A DNA stretch of 64,000 bases from contig CALCGT010000016.1 in NCBI GenBank assembly GCA_937901125.1, forward strand, positions 1 through 64,000. The letters run 5' to 3'. How positions within the stretch are numbered: position 1 is the first letter of the stretch; each line of letters opens with the position of its first letter. The notes under the pieces are model-generated. The model did no database searches, was not told where the DNA came from, and was given only the letters and a program-made list of their open reading frames with translations. The DNA is from an uncultured Clostridia bacterium (GTDB lineage Bacteria > Bacillota > Clostridia > Lachnospirales > Anaerotignaceae). Below, one piece after another: positions 42,481 through 51,639 of this stretch. The position numbers and the translations under genes are program-made.

Positions 42481-43427
42481 GATGTGAAGATTGCAGAGAG
42501 CTGCTCTGGGCATATCTGGAGCAGGAATTGAATGAAGAAGAAACTGCAAAGATCCAACAGCATTTGGAAGAGTGTGCAGATTGCTGTGCAGAGGCAGAAG
42601 TACAGAAAGAAATCATGGAATCCCTGCGAAGCCTTCCGGAGGAGGAACTCCCGGAGGGGTATCACCAAGAACTGATGCAGAAACTGAGCGCAGAAGCGGC
42701 TCACAATGCTATTCCTTTCCCTGTGAAGAAAAAACAGCCGAAATGGAAACAGCTGAGCATGATCGCTGCGGCAGCGTTGGTGGTTGTGGCAGCGGGCGGC
42801 ATCAATGGTATGATGGAAATGCGCCAGAGCCAGAATGATGCAGTACGCAGGATAGAAGCAACTGGAGATGCAGGTACACCTATAGAAATAGAGAAAGCCG
42901 TAGAGGAAAGTGCGATGGATGAGGCAGCAGATCAGCCTATGGAAATGCAGAAGAAAATATCCCAAACGGCGGACAATGGGAAGAAATCAGCTTCTGGTGC
43001 AGAGAAAAAAAGTGCAGAGCCGGACTATGACATTGCTGTGAAAGATAAGAAGAAAGCTGATGTTTCAATAGAAAATAGCGAAGCCGACGCAGTATTGCCA
43101 AAGACGGCTTCTATCACAGAAGATGAAACGGCAGCGCCCTATTCCATGATACGCTCTCTACCAATGGCAGCAACGGATACGGCGATCCTGCAGGCTGCTG
43201 ATCTGGAAACGGCAAAGACTATGATTCGAGATAGTATCGCAGCGGCAGGTGGCTATGAAGAAACGGCATCTGCGGAAAACAGCATCTTTGCTGTGATCCC
43301 GGTGGAAAGCTTTGAGGAGTTTGGAAAAGCTCTGGAAGGTTTTGGGAAACTCCAATGGACACAAAAAGGAAAGCTTGCAGAAGGCGAAGCATTTCGCAGT
43401 GTGGAGATCCAACTGAATCAGAAATAA
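42477..43427 (+). CDS. Membrane anti-sigma factor with zinc-finger domain
   Basis: 316 aa. Residues 1-45 form a zf-HC2/ZAS domain (MRCEDCRELLWAYLEQELNE, then HLEECADCC: the H-x3-C-x2-C core). One membrane helix at about 97-113 (MIAAAALVVVAAGGING). The outer part is a long Lys/Glu/Ala-rich linker and a folded C-terminal domain (about 225-316: LETAKTMIRDSIAAAGGYEE, FAVIPVESFEEFGKALEGFG) resembling DUF4349-type sensor domains. Sequesters the sigma factor encoded just upstream (ATGA overlap) until an envelope signal arrives. The signal is unknown. Confidence 0.88.
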   Translation: MRCEDCRELLWAYLEQELNEEETAKIQQHLEECADCCAEAEVQKEIMESLRSLPEEELPEGYHQELMQKLSAEAAHNAIPFPVKKKQPKWKQLSMIAAAALVVVAAGGINGMMEMRQSQNDAVRRIEATGDAGTPIEIEKAVEESAMDEAADQPMEMQKKISQTADNGKKSASGAEKKSAEPDYDIAVKDKKKADVSIENSEADAVLPKTASITEDETAAPYSMIRSLPMAATDTAILQAADLETAKTMIRDSIAAAGGYEETASAENSIFAVIPVESFEEFGKALEGFGKLQWTQKGKLAEGEAFRSVEIQLNQK

Positions 43428-43460
43428 AAAGGACATGATCGGAAGATCATGTCCTTTTTA
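43427..43460 (+). terminator. Terminator of the sigma/anti-sigma operon
   Basis: AAAAAGGACATGATC with its exact complement, GGAA tetraloop, T-run. Confidence 0.92.
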
Positions 43461-43576
43461 TTGAAAACTTGGGATGTATTTCATATGCTTCGGAAAGCTC
43501 CTTTTTGTAGAAAAGACAAATGTCTTCGACAGATTGCATAAAATAGTGGGCTCTTTACAATAAAATTCTTCCAATA

Positions 43577-43622
43577 TTACTTTAGCGTTCTACTTGACTA
43601 AAGTAAAAGAGTAAGATACTAT
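43577..43622 (+). promoter_or_regulatory. his operon promoter with overlapping palindromic operator
   Basis: Promoter: TTGACT (43594-43599), 17 bases, TACTAT (43617-43622). Overlapping it is the inverted repeat TTACTTTAG (43577-43585) / CTAAAGTAA (43598-43606), whose right arm starts inside the -35. A repressor there would block transcription. No T-box or leader peptide is visible in the short leader. A TrpR-family histidine repressor (HisR) is a candidate by inference. Confidence 0.75.
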
Positions 43623-43653
43623 AATTCTATGATAGGAAGGAAGTGGAATTTGT

Positions 43654-44781
43654 ATGAAACAGGCAGAAATGCTTTTGAAAAAAGAAGAACAGGTCATCTT
43701 CAGCTTGCGGGCATTGTTTGAGCAATACGGCTACCGAAAATTCAAAATGAGCAAATTTGAAGAATATGATTTTTATGCAGATAACAGAAGCTTTTTAAAC
43801 AGCGAAACGATTTTGACATTCACGGGATTGGACGGCAAGCTGTTGGCATTAAAACCTGATGTGACCCTTTCCATCGTAAAAAATACGAAGGGTAGCAGAG
43901 ATAATGCTGAAAGAGTATATTATAATGAAAATGTATACCGTGCTAGAAAAGGTGCCGGGGAATATAAAGAGATCATGCAGGTGGGGCTGGAATATATCGG
44001 TGAAGTGGATGCATATGCCACACTGGAAGTACTCCTGCTGGCGCAAAAGAGCCTGAAAGCCATCAGCGAGGAATACATCATGGATGTTTCCCACATGGGC
44101 TTTGTAGCTGGTTTGATGGAAGAGATCGGTCTGCCTTATGCACAGCAGAAGGCGATTTTGGATTGTATCAGCGAAAAGAACGCCCACGGCCTTCGTGCCA
44201 TCTGTAAGGAAGCAAAGCTGGCGAATGATATGACCCAAAAGCTGGAAGCATTGGCAGGCCTTTACGGCGGTTTGGAAGAAACATTGAAAAAGGCAAAAGC
44301 CCTTTGCTGTAATGAAAGGATGGAACAGGCTGTAAAAGAACTGGAAGATATCCTGCATTGTCTGAAGAACGGTGGAAATGAAAAGAATGTGAATCTGGAT
44401 TTTTCCATCGTCAACGATATGGATTATTATACAGGCATCATTTTCCAAGGCTTTATCAATGGCGTTCCTAGCAGCATTTTGAGCGGCGGCAGATATGATA
44501 ACCTGCTGCGGAAGCTGGGGAAGGATGCGGATGCCATTGGCTTCGCTGTATATCTTGACCTGTTGGAACGGTTTGATTCCGCAGAAAGAGAATATGATGT
44601 AGATACATTGCTGCTGTATGAGGATGGCGCGGACGTTGCGGCTCTGGCAAAGGCGGCGCAGATGCTGACCGATAACGGACAGAGCGTTTTGGTACGTAAG
44701 AAAAACACAGGCAATGTGAAATATAAACAACTGCTTTGCATGAAGGATAGGGGGATTGAGATCGTTGCAGAACTGGATTAA
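43654..44781 (+). CDS. hisZ: ATP phosphoribosyltransferase regulatory subunit
   Basis: 375-aa histidyl-tRNA-synthetase-like protein without tRNA-charging function, which forms an octamer with short HisG and carries histidine feedback. HisRS-like motifs: FEEYDFYADNR, LLALKPDVTLSIVKNT, YYNENVYRARKGAGEYKEIM and the C-terminal catalytic-fold block VNLDFSIVNDMDYYTGIIF plus SGGRYDNLLRKLGKDADAIGFA. First gene of the his operon. Overlaps hisG by about 26 bases. Confidence 0.95.
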   Translation: MKQAEMLLKKEEQVIFSLRALFEQYGYRKFKMSKFEEYDFYADNRSFLNSETILTFTGLDGKLLALKPDVTLSIVKNTKGSRDNAERVYYNENVYRARKGAGEYKEIMQVGLEYIGEVDAYATLEVLLLAQKSLKAISEEYIMDVSHMGFVAGLMEEIGLPYAQQKAILDCISEKNAHGLRAICKEAKLANDMTQKLEALAGLYGGLEETLKKAKALCCNERMEQAVKELEDILHCLKNGGNEKNVNLDFSIVNDMDYYTGIIFQGFINGVPSSILSGGRYDNLLRKLGKDADAIGFAVYLDLLERFDSAEREYDVDTLLLYEDGADVAALAKAAQMLTDNGQSVLVRKKNTGNVKYKQLLCMKDRGIEIVAELD

Positions 44782-45406
44782 CATCGCACTGCCGAAGGGC
44801 AGACTGGGCGAAAAAGCATATGACATTTTTGAAAAGATCGGCTATGGTTGCCCCTCTATCCATGAAGGCGGCAGAAAGCTGATCTTTGAAAACGAAGAAA
44901 ATGGCGTCAGATATTTCTGGGTAAAGCCTTCCGATGTGGCGGTTTATGTCGAACGTGGCGCCGCGGATGTGGGTGTGGTCGGTAAGGATATCCTGCTGGA
45001 ACAGTCCTCTGACGTATATGAATTGTTAGATCTTGGCATGGGCAAATGCCGCATGGCGGTGGCGGGGGTGAAGGGAGAAAGACCCGATTCCGAGCATACC
45101 CTGCGGGTTGCCACAAAATTTCCAAATATCGCCAGAGAATTTTACAGAAAACAGAGCAGAGAAATCGATATCATTGAGCTGCATGGCTCTATCGAGATCG
45201 CGCCCATTCTGAAAATGTCTGATGTGATCGTGGATATCGTGGAAACAGGAACGACCTTGCGGGAAAATAATCTGGAGGTCATCGAAACGGTGGTTCCCAT
45301 CAGTGCAAGATTCATTGCCAATAAAGCAAGCTATAAATTCAATAACAAAAGAATCAAAGAAATGTGCGATCTGATCGCTCAGAATATTGAGAAAAAAGAC
45401 GAATGA
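44756..45406 (+). CDS. hisG: ATP phosphoribosyltransferase, short form
   Basis: Catalyses the first step, PRPP + ATP to phosphoribosyl-ATP. About 213-216 aa, the short class lacking the C-terminal regulatory domain, as expected with HisZ. Marks: INIALPKGRLGEKAYDIF, ADVGVVGKDILLE, PRPP loop IVDIVETGTTLRENNL. No ATG is available; TTG 44756 or TTG 44765 within hisZ must serve as start, so translation is probably coupled. Confidence 0.94.
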   Translation: MRSLQNWINIALPKGRLGEKAYDIFEKIGYGCPSIHEGGRKLIFENEENGVRYFWVKPSDVAVYVERGAADVGVVGKDILLEQSSDVYELLDLGMGKCRMAVAGVKGERPDSEHTLRVATKFPNIAREFYRKQSREIDIIELHGSIEIAPILKMSDVIVDIVETGTTLRENNLEVIETVVPISARFIANKASYKFNNKRIKEMCDLIAQNIEKKDE

Positions 45407-45417
45407 CGGAGGAATCC

Positions 45418-45918
45418 ATGGGAGAATTACAAGTGATAGCTGCCTATGACCGCCCGACGGAGGTAGGCGAATTATTCAAGGAATATACCGATATGCTCAT
45501 TGAGGGGGACAGCGCCTTCAAGGAATATCTGGATATTCAAAATTACGATCAGGAGTTAGAGCATCTGGAATGGAAATATGGAATGCCAGAGGGCAGACTG
45601 TATCTGGCTTATTATGATGGAAAACTGGCAGGCTGTATCGGCCTGCGAAAGCTAGATGATGCTCAGTGCGAATTGAAACGGCTGTATGTGCGTCCTGCTT
45701 TTCGGGGCAGAAAGATAGGGGAACAGCTGCTGGATATCATCCTGAAGGATGCCAAGGAAATCGGCTATTCTACTATGCTGCTGGATACTTTGCCCTTCTT
45801 AAAAAGTGCCCTCAAGCTGTATCAGGGACTGGGCTTTTACGAGATTCCCAGCTATAATGACAGCCCCTTGGACACAACCATTTATATGAAACTGGATTTG
45901 AATGAGGTGAAAGCATGA
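45418..45918 (+). CDS. GNAT acetyltransferase inside the his operon
   Basis: 166 aa, GNAT fold: substrate/beta part YLAYYDGKLAGCIGLRKLDD, acetyl-CoA loop LYVRPAFRGRKIGEQLLDII, helix and closing strand LYQGLGFYEIPSYNDSP. The target is unknown. The start is taken as ATG 45418, preceded by CGGAGGAA; ATG 45403, which overlaps the hisG stop, has no ribosome site. Its stop overlaps hisD by four bases, so it is firmly embedded in the operon. Not a standard histidine enzyme. Confidence 0.85.
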   Translation: MGELQVIAAYDRPTEVGELFKEYTDMLIEGDSAFKEYLDIQNYDQELEHLEWKYGMPEGRLYLAYYDGKLAGCIGLRKLDDAQCELKRLYVRPAFRGRKIGEQLLDIILKDAKEIGYSTMLLDTLPFLKSALKLYQGLGFYEIPSYNDSPLDTTIYMKLDLNEVKA

Positions 45919-47198
45919 TTCAGACCTATGCTTACGAAGATATTAAAATAGATGAAATTTTTGCCAGGGAGGAAGAAAAGACTACCGTTGCAGACGTAGT
46001 TGCCAATATCATTGCCGATGTACGCAAAAACGGCGATGAAGCCCTGAAACGCTATGCTAGAGAGTTTGACGGCGCGGCAGCGGAAGTGCTGGAGGTTTCT
46101 GCGGGAGAACGAGCGGCGGCTCTGAAGGAAGTGGATAAAAAATTTATAGAAATTCTGAAAGAAGCGGCGGCTCATATCCGTGCTTTCCACGAGAAACAAA
46201 AACGCACGGATTTTGTGATGACAGAGCGTCCCGGCGTGGTATTGGGTCAGAAAATCATTCCTTTGGATCGGGTCGGTTTGTATGTGCCCGGCGGCACAGC
46301 CAGCTATCCTTCTACTGTCCTGATGGACTGCATTCCTGCGAAAATCGCAGGGGTAAAGGAGGTCTGCATGGTGACCCCTGCTAAGGGCGGCAAGCTGAAT
46401 CCTGATGTGATTGCGGCGGCAGAAATCGCCGGCGTGGACAGAATCTTCAAAATCGGTGGTGCCCAGGCGGTAGCGGCTCTGGCCTATGGCACGGAAAGCA
46501 TACCCCGTGTGGACAAGATCGTTGGCCCTGGCAATGCTTTTGTTGCGGAAGCGAAAAAACAGGTTTTTGGGCAGGTCTCCATCGATATGATTGCAGGCCC
46601 TAGTGAAATTCTGGTCATTGCCGATGGAAATTCCAATGCGGCTGTTGTTGCGGCAGACCTGCTTTCTCAGGCAGAACACGACAAAATGGCTTCTGCGGTA
46701 TTGGTAACAGAAAGCAAAGTCTTGGCGAAGGCTGTGGCGGAGGAATTGGAACGGCAGATTCCCCTCCTGCCCAGAGCAGAGATCGCCAGAGCATCTATCG
46801 ATAAAAACGGCAAAATCATTGTGGTGGAAAATATCCGGCAAGCCATCGAGGTTTCCAATGAGATCGCGCCGGAGCATTTGGAAGTGTGTGTGGACGACCC
46901 TTTCCGCTATCTGGCGGATATTCGCCATGCAGGTTCTATTTTCCTCGGCAGAAATGCACCGGAGGCTTTGGGGGATTATTTTGCAGGACCCAACCATACC
47001 CTGCCTACCAGCGGCACGGCAAGATTTTCCAGTCCGCTGAGCGTAGACGATTTTATCAAGAAATCTTCCTTTACTTACTATACAAAAGATGCATTGGCGG
47101 CAGAGGCGGAAAAGATTGGCTTCTTTGCCAGAAGGGAAGGGCTGGAAGCCCATGCCCGCTCTGCGTTGATCAGAACAACGAAGGAGGCGGAAGAATGA
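45915..47198 (+). CDS. hisD: Histidinol dehydrogenase
   Basis: Zinc and NAD enzyme oxidising histidinol to histidine in two steps. 427 aa. Marks: LYVPGGTASYPSTVLM, GGAQAVAALAYGT, GPGNAFVAEAKK, DMIAGPSEILVIAD, catalytic Glu-His in EIAPEHLEV, and GPNHTLPTSGTARFSS. Overlaps both neighbours by four bases. Confidence 0.97.
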   Translation: MIQTYAYEDIKIDEIFAREEEKTTVADVVANIIADVRKNGDEALKRYAREFDGAAAEVLEVSAGERAAALKEVDKKFIEILKEAAAHIRAFHEKQKRTDFVMTERPGVVLGQKIIPLDRVGLYVPGGTASYPSTVLMDCIPAKIAGVKEVCMVTPAKGGKLNPDVIAAAEIAGVDRIFKIGGAQAVAALAYGTESIPRVDKIVGPGNAFVAEAKKQVFGQVSIDMIAGPSEILVIADGNSNAAVVAADLLSQAEHDKMASAVLVTESKVLAKAVAEELERQIPLLPRAEIARASIDKNGKIIVVENIRQAIEVSNEIAPEHLEVCVDDPFRYLADIRHAGSIFLGRNAPEALGDYFAGPNHTLPTSGTARFSSPLSVDDFIKKSSFTYYTKDALAAEAEKIGFFARREGLEAHARSALIRTTKEAEE

Positions 47199-48268
47199 GC
47201 AGATTTATGAGTCCCCGTTTTGCGGGGCTGGAAGCATATACACCGGGGGAACAGCCCAGAGATCAGCAGTATGTAAAACTGAATACCAATGAATCCCCTT
47301 ATCCGCCTTCCCCGGAAGTGCTGGATAGAATCTCCAAAGCAGAGGTGGAGCTGTTAAACCTGTACCCCGACCCCACAGGCAAGGTGCTGAAGGAAAAACT
47401 GGCGGCTCTCTATGGTGTGGAAGCGAAAAACGTGTTCCTTTCCAATGGTTCCGATGATATCCTGAATTTTGCATTTATGGCTTTCTGTGATGCAGAACGG
47501 GGAGCGGCTTTCCCGGAGATCAGCTACGGTTTTTATCCCGTTTACGGCGATCTGTATCATGTGGATTGCAAAAAAATCCCTCTGAAGGAGGATTTTGGCG
47601 TGGACTACAGGGATTACTGCGGTATTGGCAGAATGGTGGTCATTGCAAACCCCAATGCTCCCACAGGCATGGAAGTTTCCTTGGCTGAGATCGAAGAGGT
47701 TTTGAAGAGCAACTCCGACAATATCGTTGTCATCGACGAAGCATACGTGGATTTCGGCGGGACAAGCTGTGTGGATTTTATCAAGAAATATGACAACCTG
47801 CTGGTGGTGCAGACCTTCTCCAAATCCCGTTCCATGGCGGGGGCGAGACTGGGCTTTGCCGTGGCGAATGAAGCGATTATTGAAGATTTGGAAAAAATCA
47901 AATATTCCACAAACCCCTACAATATCAACCGCCTGACGCTGGCGGTAGGGGAAGCAGCGGTGGACAGCAACGCTTATTATGTGGAAAACGCAAAGAAAAT
48001 TGCTCAAACCAGAGAAATGACAACAGCAAAATTGAGAGAAATGGGTTTTACGGTGCTGGATTCTGTGGCAAACTTCATTTTTGCCAAGAGCAACACCCTC
48101 AACGGAAAAGTCGTTTATGAAGAATTGAAGAAAAAAGGCGTGCTGGTGCGCTATTTCGGCAAGGCAAAAATCGAAGATTTTGTAAGAATCACCATCGGCA
48201 CACCGGAACAGATGCAAGTGATGTTTGAAAAACTGGCAGAAATTTTGAAGGAACAGAAAGGGGCATGA
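47195..48268 (+). CDS. hisC: Histidinol-phosphate aminotransferase
   Basis: PLP enzyme of 357 aa converting imidazole acetol phosphate to histidinol phosphate. Marks: KLNTNESPYPPSPEVL, LSNGSDDIL, NPNAPTGMEV, VIDEAYVDFGG, PLP lysine in TFSKSRSMAGARLGFA. The start is ATG 47195 after GGAGGCGG, overlapping the hisD stop. Confidence 0.96.
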   Translation: MSRFMSPRFAGLEAYTPGEQPRDQQYVKLNTNESPYPPSPEVLDRISKAEVELLNLYPDPTGKVLKEKLAALYGVEAKNVFLSNGSDDILNFAFMAFCDAERGAAFPEISYGFYPVYGDLYHVDCKKIPLKEDFGVDYRDYCGIGRMVVIANPNAPTGMEVSLAEIEEVLKSNSDNIVVIDEAYVDFGGTSCVDFIKKYDNLLVVQTFSKSRSMAGARLGFAVANEAIIEDLEKIKYSTNPYNINRLTLAVGEAAVDSNAYYVENAKKIAQTREMTTAKLREMGFTVLDSVANFIFAKSNTLNGKVVYEELKKKGVLVRYFGKAKIEDFVRITIGTPEQMQVMFEKLAEILKEQKGA

Positions 48269-48269
48269 C

Positions 48270-48857
48270 ATGAGAAGCAGTGAGATCAAGCGGAAAACAG
48301 CAGAAACGGACATCAGCCTGTCCCTTTGCTTGGATGGCAGTGGCGAAAGCAGCATCAATACAGGCGTTGGCTTTTTGGATCATATGCTGACACTCTTTGC
48401 AAAACACGGCAGATTTGATTTGGATGTGGTCTGCAAAGGGGATATCGAAGTGGATGACCATCATTCTGTGGAGGATATCGGTATCTGTCTGGGCATGGCC
48501 TTTGCAGAAGCCCTGGGCGACAGCAGAGGGATCGCCCGCTATGGCGATATCACCCTGCCTATGGATGAAGCCCTGATTTTGGCAGCAGTGGATTTGGGCG
48601 GCAGAAGCTACTTGGAATATAGCTTGGCAATCCCTGCGGAGAAAGTCGGCACATTTGATACAGAACTGGTGGAGGAATTTTTCATCGCTTTTGTGCGGAA
48701 TGCTAAAATGAATCTGCACATCCTGCAGTTCCGGGGCAGAAATTCCCACCATATCATTGAAGGAACATTTAAAGCGGTTGCCAGAGTATTGGCAAAGGCT
48801 GTGGCGGTGCAGGAAGCCTATAAAGACGAGATTCCTTCCACAAAGGGGGTGCTGTGA
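48270..48857 (+). CDS. hisB: Imidazoleglycerol-phosphate dehydratase
   Basis: 195-aa monofunctional dehydratase (no phosphatase domain; that activity is supplied by the PHP protein at the operon end). Manganese-binding motifs: GFLDHMLTLFAKHG, DDHHSVEDIGICLG, GRNSHHIIEGTFKA. One base after hisC; its TGA shares a base with the hisH ATG. Confidence 0.97.
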   Translation: MRSSEIKRKTAETDISLSLCLDGSGESSINTGVGFLDHMLTLFAKHGRFDLDVVCKGDIEVDDHHSVEDIGICLGMAFAEALGDSRGIARYGDITLPMDEALILAAVDLGGRSYLEYSLAIPAEKVGTFDTELVEEFFIAFVRNAKMNLHILQFRGRNSHHIIEGTFKAVARVLAKAVAVQEAYKDEIPSTKGVL

Positions 48858-49474
48858 TGATCGCAATCATTGATTATGGCGTAGGCAATCTGTTTTCCCT
48901 GCAAAGCTCCCTGAAATTCATTGGAGCGGAGGCAAAGGTGACAAAGGATATCGAGGAGATCAGAAAGGCAGACCGCATCATCCTGCCTGGGGTTGGTGCA
49001 TTCGAAGATGCCATCGCAAAGCTGCGGCAGAGTGGGATGGCAAAGGTGGTATTGGAAGAAGCTGCCAAGGGCAAGCCTCTGCTGGGCATTTGTCTGGGGA
49101 TGCAGATGTTGTTGGAAAAGAACTATGAATATGGCGAGCATGAAGGTCTGGGCCTCATCAAAGGCAGTGTAAAACCTATTGCCCCCATGATTGGGGAAGG
49201 GCTGAAAGTGCCCCACATTGGATGGAATAGCTTGATTTTCCCCAAGGAAAAAGAAAAGAGCAAGCTCTATAAATACATTAACGAAGGCGATTGCGTTTAT
49301 TTCGTACATTCCTATGCTGGGGTGGATTGTGATGATTTCGTAACAGCCAGAGCGGAATATGGCGCAGAACTGACCGCATCCGTGGAAAACGGGAACGTAT
49401 ACGGTACCCAGTTCCACCCGGAAAAGAGCGGCGAAGTGGGCTTGAAAATTTTGAAAGCCTTTTGTGAATTATAA
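48857..49474 (+). CDS. hisH: Imidazole glycerol phosphate synthase, glutaminase subunit
   Basis: 205 aa class-I glutaminase feeding ammonia to HisF. Marks: IIDYGVGNLFSLQ, LPGVGAFEDA, nucleophile Cys in GICLGMQMLLE, His-Glu in TQFHPEKSGEVG. Start ATG 48857, with GGGGGTG upstream. Confidence 0.97.
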   Translation: MIAIIDYGVGNLFSLQSSLKFIGAEAKVTKDIEEIRKADRIILPGVGAFEDAIAKLRQSGMAKVVLEEAAKGKPLLGICLGMQMLLEKNYEYGEHEGLGLIKGSVKPIAPMIGEGLKVPHIGWNSLIFPKEKEKSKLYKYINEGDCVYFVHSYAGVDCDDFVTARAEYGAELTASVENGNVYGTQFHPEKSGEVGLKILKAFCEL

Positions 49475-49491
49475 TAAAGGAGGAAAATTCC

Positions 49492-50217
49492 ATGGAATTA
49501 TTTCCTGCGATCGATCTGATTGGCGGCTATGCGGTGCGTCTGGTGAAGGGCGATTACGCACAGAAAACAGTATATAGCGAAAATCCTGGGGAGGTTGCTC
49601 GTTCCTTCGCGGCGGCAGGGGCAAAATACCTCCATGTGGTAGATTTGGAAGGTGCCAAGGATGGGGGCACGCCCAATCTTGAAACCATCCGAAACATTGT
49701 GGAAACCGGCGGTCTGCTGGTGGAAGTAGGCGGTGGCATCCGCTCCGAAGAAGTGATCCAAAAATATCTGGATGCGGGCATATTCCGAGTGATTCTGGGC
49801 ACAGCAGCAGTGCAGAATCCCTCTTTTCTGGAGAAAATGGTGCAGAAATATGGCGAAAAGATCGCCGTTGGTGTGGATATCAAGGATGGCATGGTTGCTA
49901 TCAAAGGCTGGACAGAGGTTTCCGCTGAAAGCTGTTTTGATTTCTGTGAAAAACTGCAGAAAATCGGCGTGAAAACCATCATCTGTACGGATATTTCCAA
50001 GGATGGTCTGCTTTCCGGCACAAATCTGGAATTATATAAAGAACTTTCTGAAAAATTCTCTGTGGATATCGTGGCTTCCGGCGGTGTGACTACACTGGAT
50101 GATGTGAAAAAGCTGGCGGATATGGGGCTGTATGGTGTCATTCTGGGGAAAGCCCTGTATACAGGGAATATCGATCTGAAAGCCGCAGTGGAACTGACGA
50201 AGGGGGGAGCAAAATGA
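49492..50217 (+). CDS. hisA: ProFAR isomerase
   Basis: 241-aa TIM barrel that opens the ribose of ProFAR to PRFAR. Catalytic Asp in FPAIDLIGGYAVRLVKGDY and in CTDISKDGLLSG; phosphate-binding EVGGGIRSEE and VASGGVTTLDD. AAGGAGG upstream; overlaps hisF by four bases. Confidence 0.97.
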   Translation: MELFPAIDLIGGYAVRLVKGDYAQKTVYSENPGEVARSFAAAGAKYLHVVDLEGAKDGGTPNLETIRNIVETGGLLVEVGGGIRSEEVIQKYLDAGIFRVILGTAAVQNPSFLEKMVQKYGEKIAVGVDIKDGMVAIKGWTEVSAESCFDFCEKLQKIGVKTIICTDISKDGLLSGTNLELYKELSEKFSVDIVASGGVTTLDDVKKLADMGLYGVILGKALYTGNIDLKAAVELTKGGAK

Positions 50218-50972
50218 TTACCAAGCGAATCATTCCCTGTCTGGATGTAAAAAACGGCAGAGTGGTAAAGGGCGTGCAGTTTGAAGGCCTTTCCGATGTT
50301 TCCTCTCCTGTGGAGTTGGGAAAGTACTACAGCGACTGCGGTGCCGATGAACTGGTATTTTACGATATCACTGCATCTGCCGAGGGCAGAGCCCTTTTTA
50401 CCGATATCCTGACAGAAGTAGCCCAGAATATTTTCATTCCCCTGACGGTGGGCGGCGGCATCAATACTTTGGAGGATTTTGACCGTGTGCTGAAATGCGG
50501 TGCGGATAAGGTCAGTGTAAACAGTGGCGCCATCAAAAACCCTCAGCTCATCGAAGATGCGGCGAAGAAATACGGCGACCAGTGCGTGGTGCTTTCCGTG
50601 GACGTGAAACGCGTGGATGGCAAATTTATGGTCTTTGCCAAGGGTGGTAGAGAAAACACCGGTATGGAGGCGCTGGCGTGGATCAAACGCTGCGTGGATA
50701 TGGGTGCTGGGGAAGTAGTTGTCAACAGTATTGATACCGATGGTGTGAAGCAGGGCTTCGATCTGGAACTGCTGAAACAGGTTTGTGCAATCGTTTCTGT
50801 GCCTGTTATTGCTTCCGGTGGGGCAGGCTGTATCGAGGATTTTGTGACGCTGTTCAAAGAGATCCCTAACATTGATGCAGGGCTGGCAGCTTCCATCTTC
50901 CATTTCGGAGAGGTGAAAATTTCTGATTTGAAGGATGCTTTAGATAAAGAAGGCATCATTGTACGTAAGTAA
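50214..50972 (+). CDS. hisF: Imidazole glycerol phosphate synthase, cyclase subunit
   Basis: 252-aa TIM barrel that makes imidazole glycerol phosphate and AICAR. Marks: RIIPCLDVKNGRVVKGVQFE, LVFYDITAS, TVGGGINTLEDF, NSIDTDGVKQGFD, ASGGAGCIEDF. The AICAR it releases feeds the split purine enzymes encoded at 29-31 kb. Confidence 0.97.
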   Translation: MITKRIIPCLDVKNGRVVKGVQFEGLSDVSSPVELGKYYSDCGADELVFYDITASAEGRALFTDILTEVAQNIFIPLTVGGGINTLEDFDRVLKCGADKVSVNSGAIKNPQLIEDAAKKYGDQCVVLSVDVKRVDGKFMVFAKGGRENTGMEALAWIKRCVDMGAGEVVVNSIDTDGVKQGFDLELLKQVCAIVSVPVIASGGAGCIEDFVTLFKEIPNIDAGLAASIFHFGEVKISDLKDALDKEGIIVRK

Positions 50973-50988
50973 TGAAGGAGTGCGAAAA

Positions 50989-51639
50989 ATGCTTAAGATA
51001 GAAGACTTGAAATTTGACGAAAAGGGTCTCATTCCTGCTGTGGTTGTGGATGCGGAAAGCAAAAAGGTACTGACGGTGGCTTATATGAACAGAGAAAGCC
51101 TGCAGATCAGCATGGAGGAAGGCAGAACCTGCTTTTGGTCACGTTCCAGACAGGAGCTGTGGAGAAAGGGCGATACCTCCGGTAATGTGCAGCATATCGT
51201 TTCTATTACAGCAGATTGCGACAGAGATGCCCTGACAGTAGAAGTATTAAAGGATGGCCCTGCCTGCCATTTGGGTACCGATTCCTGCTTCAATGATCTG
51301 GTGTATGTAAACCCTGAGCTGAGTGCTTTTTCTCTGCAGGGGCTGATGGATATGCTGGAAGGCAGAAAAATCAACAAGCCCGAAGGCTCCTATACTACAT
51401 ACCTCTTTGAAAAAGGTCTGGATAAGATTTTGAAGAAGGTCGGCGAAGAATCTACAGAGGTCATTATTGCGGCAAAGGCGGAGGATAAAGCGGAAACCAT
51501 CTATGAGATTGCCGATCTGGCTTATCATGTTATGGTGCTGATGGTAGAAGCAGGCATTTCTCTGGAGGATGTCAGAAAAGAACTGGCAAACAGACATGTC
51601 ATTGACCATAAGGTAAAACAGGAGAAGATGACCAAATGA
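50989..51639 (+). CDS. hisIE: Phosphoribosyl-AMP cyclohydrolase / phosphoribosyl-ATP pyrophosphatase
   Basis: 216-aa fusion. HisI part (about 1-115): VVDAESKKVLTVAYMN, TCFWSRSRQELWRKGDTSGN, DCDRDALTVEV, CHLG. HisE part (about 120-216): LDKILKKVGEESTEVIIAAK, YEIADLAYHVMVLM. Start ATG 50989 after GAAGGAG. Carries out steps two and three of the pathway. Confidence 0.96.
   Translation: MLKIEDLKFDEKGLIPAVVVDAESKKVLTVAYMNRESLQISMEEGRTCFWSRSRQELWRKGDTSGNVQHIVSITADCDRDALTVEVLKDGPACHLGTDSCFNDLVYVNPELSAFSLQGLMDMLEGRKINKPEGSYTTYLFEKGLDKILKKVGEESTEVIIAAKAEDKAETIYEIADLAYHVMVLMVEAGISLEDVRKELANRHVIDHKVKQEKMTK

Noticed and set aside
43461..43653. T-box or histidine leader peptide before hisZ
   Set aside because: The distance from the -10 to the start codon is only about 30 bases, leaving no room for a T-box, and no His-rich short ORF is present.
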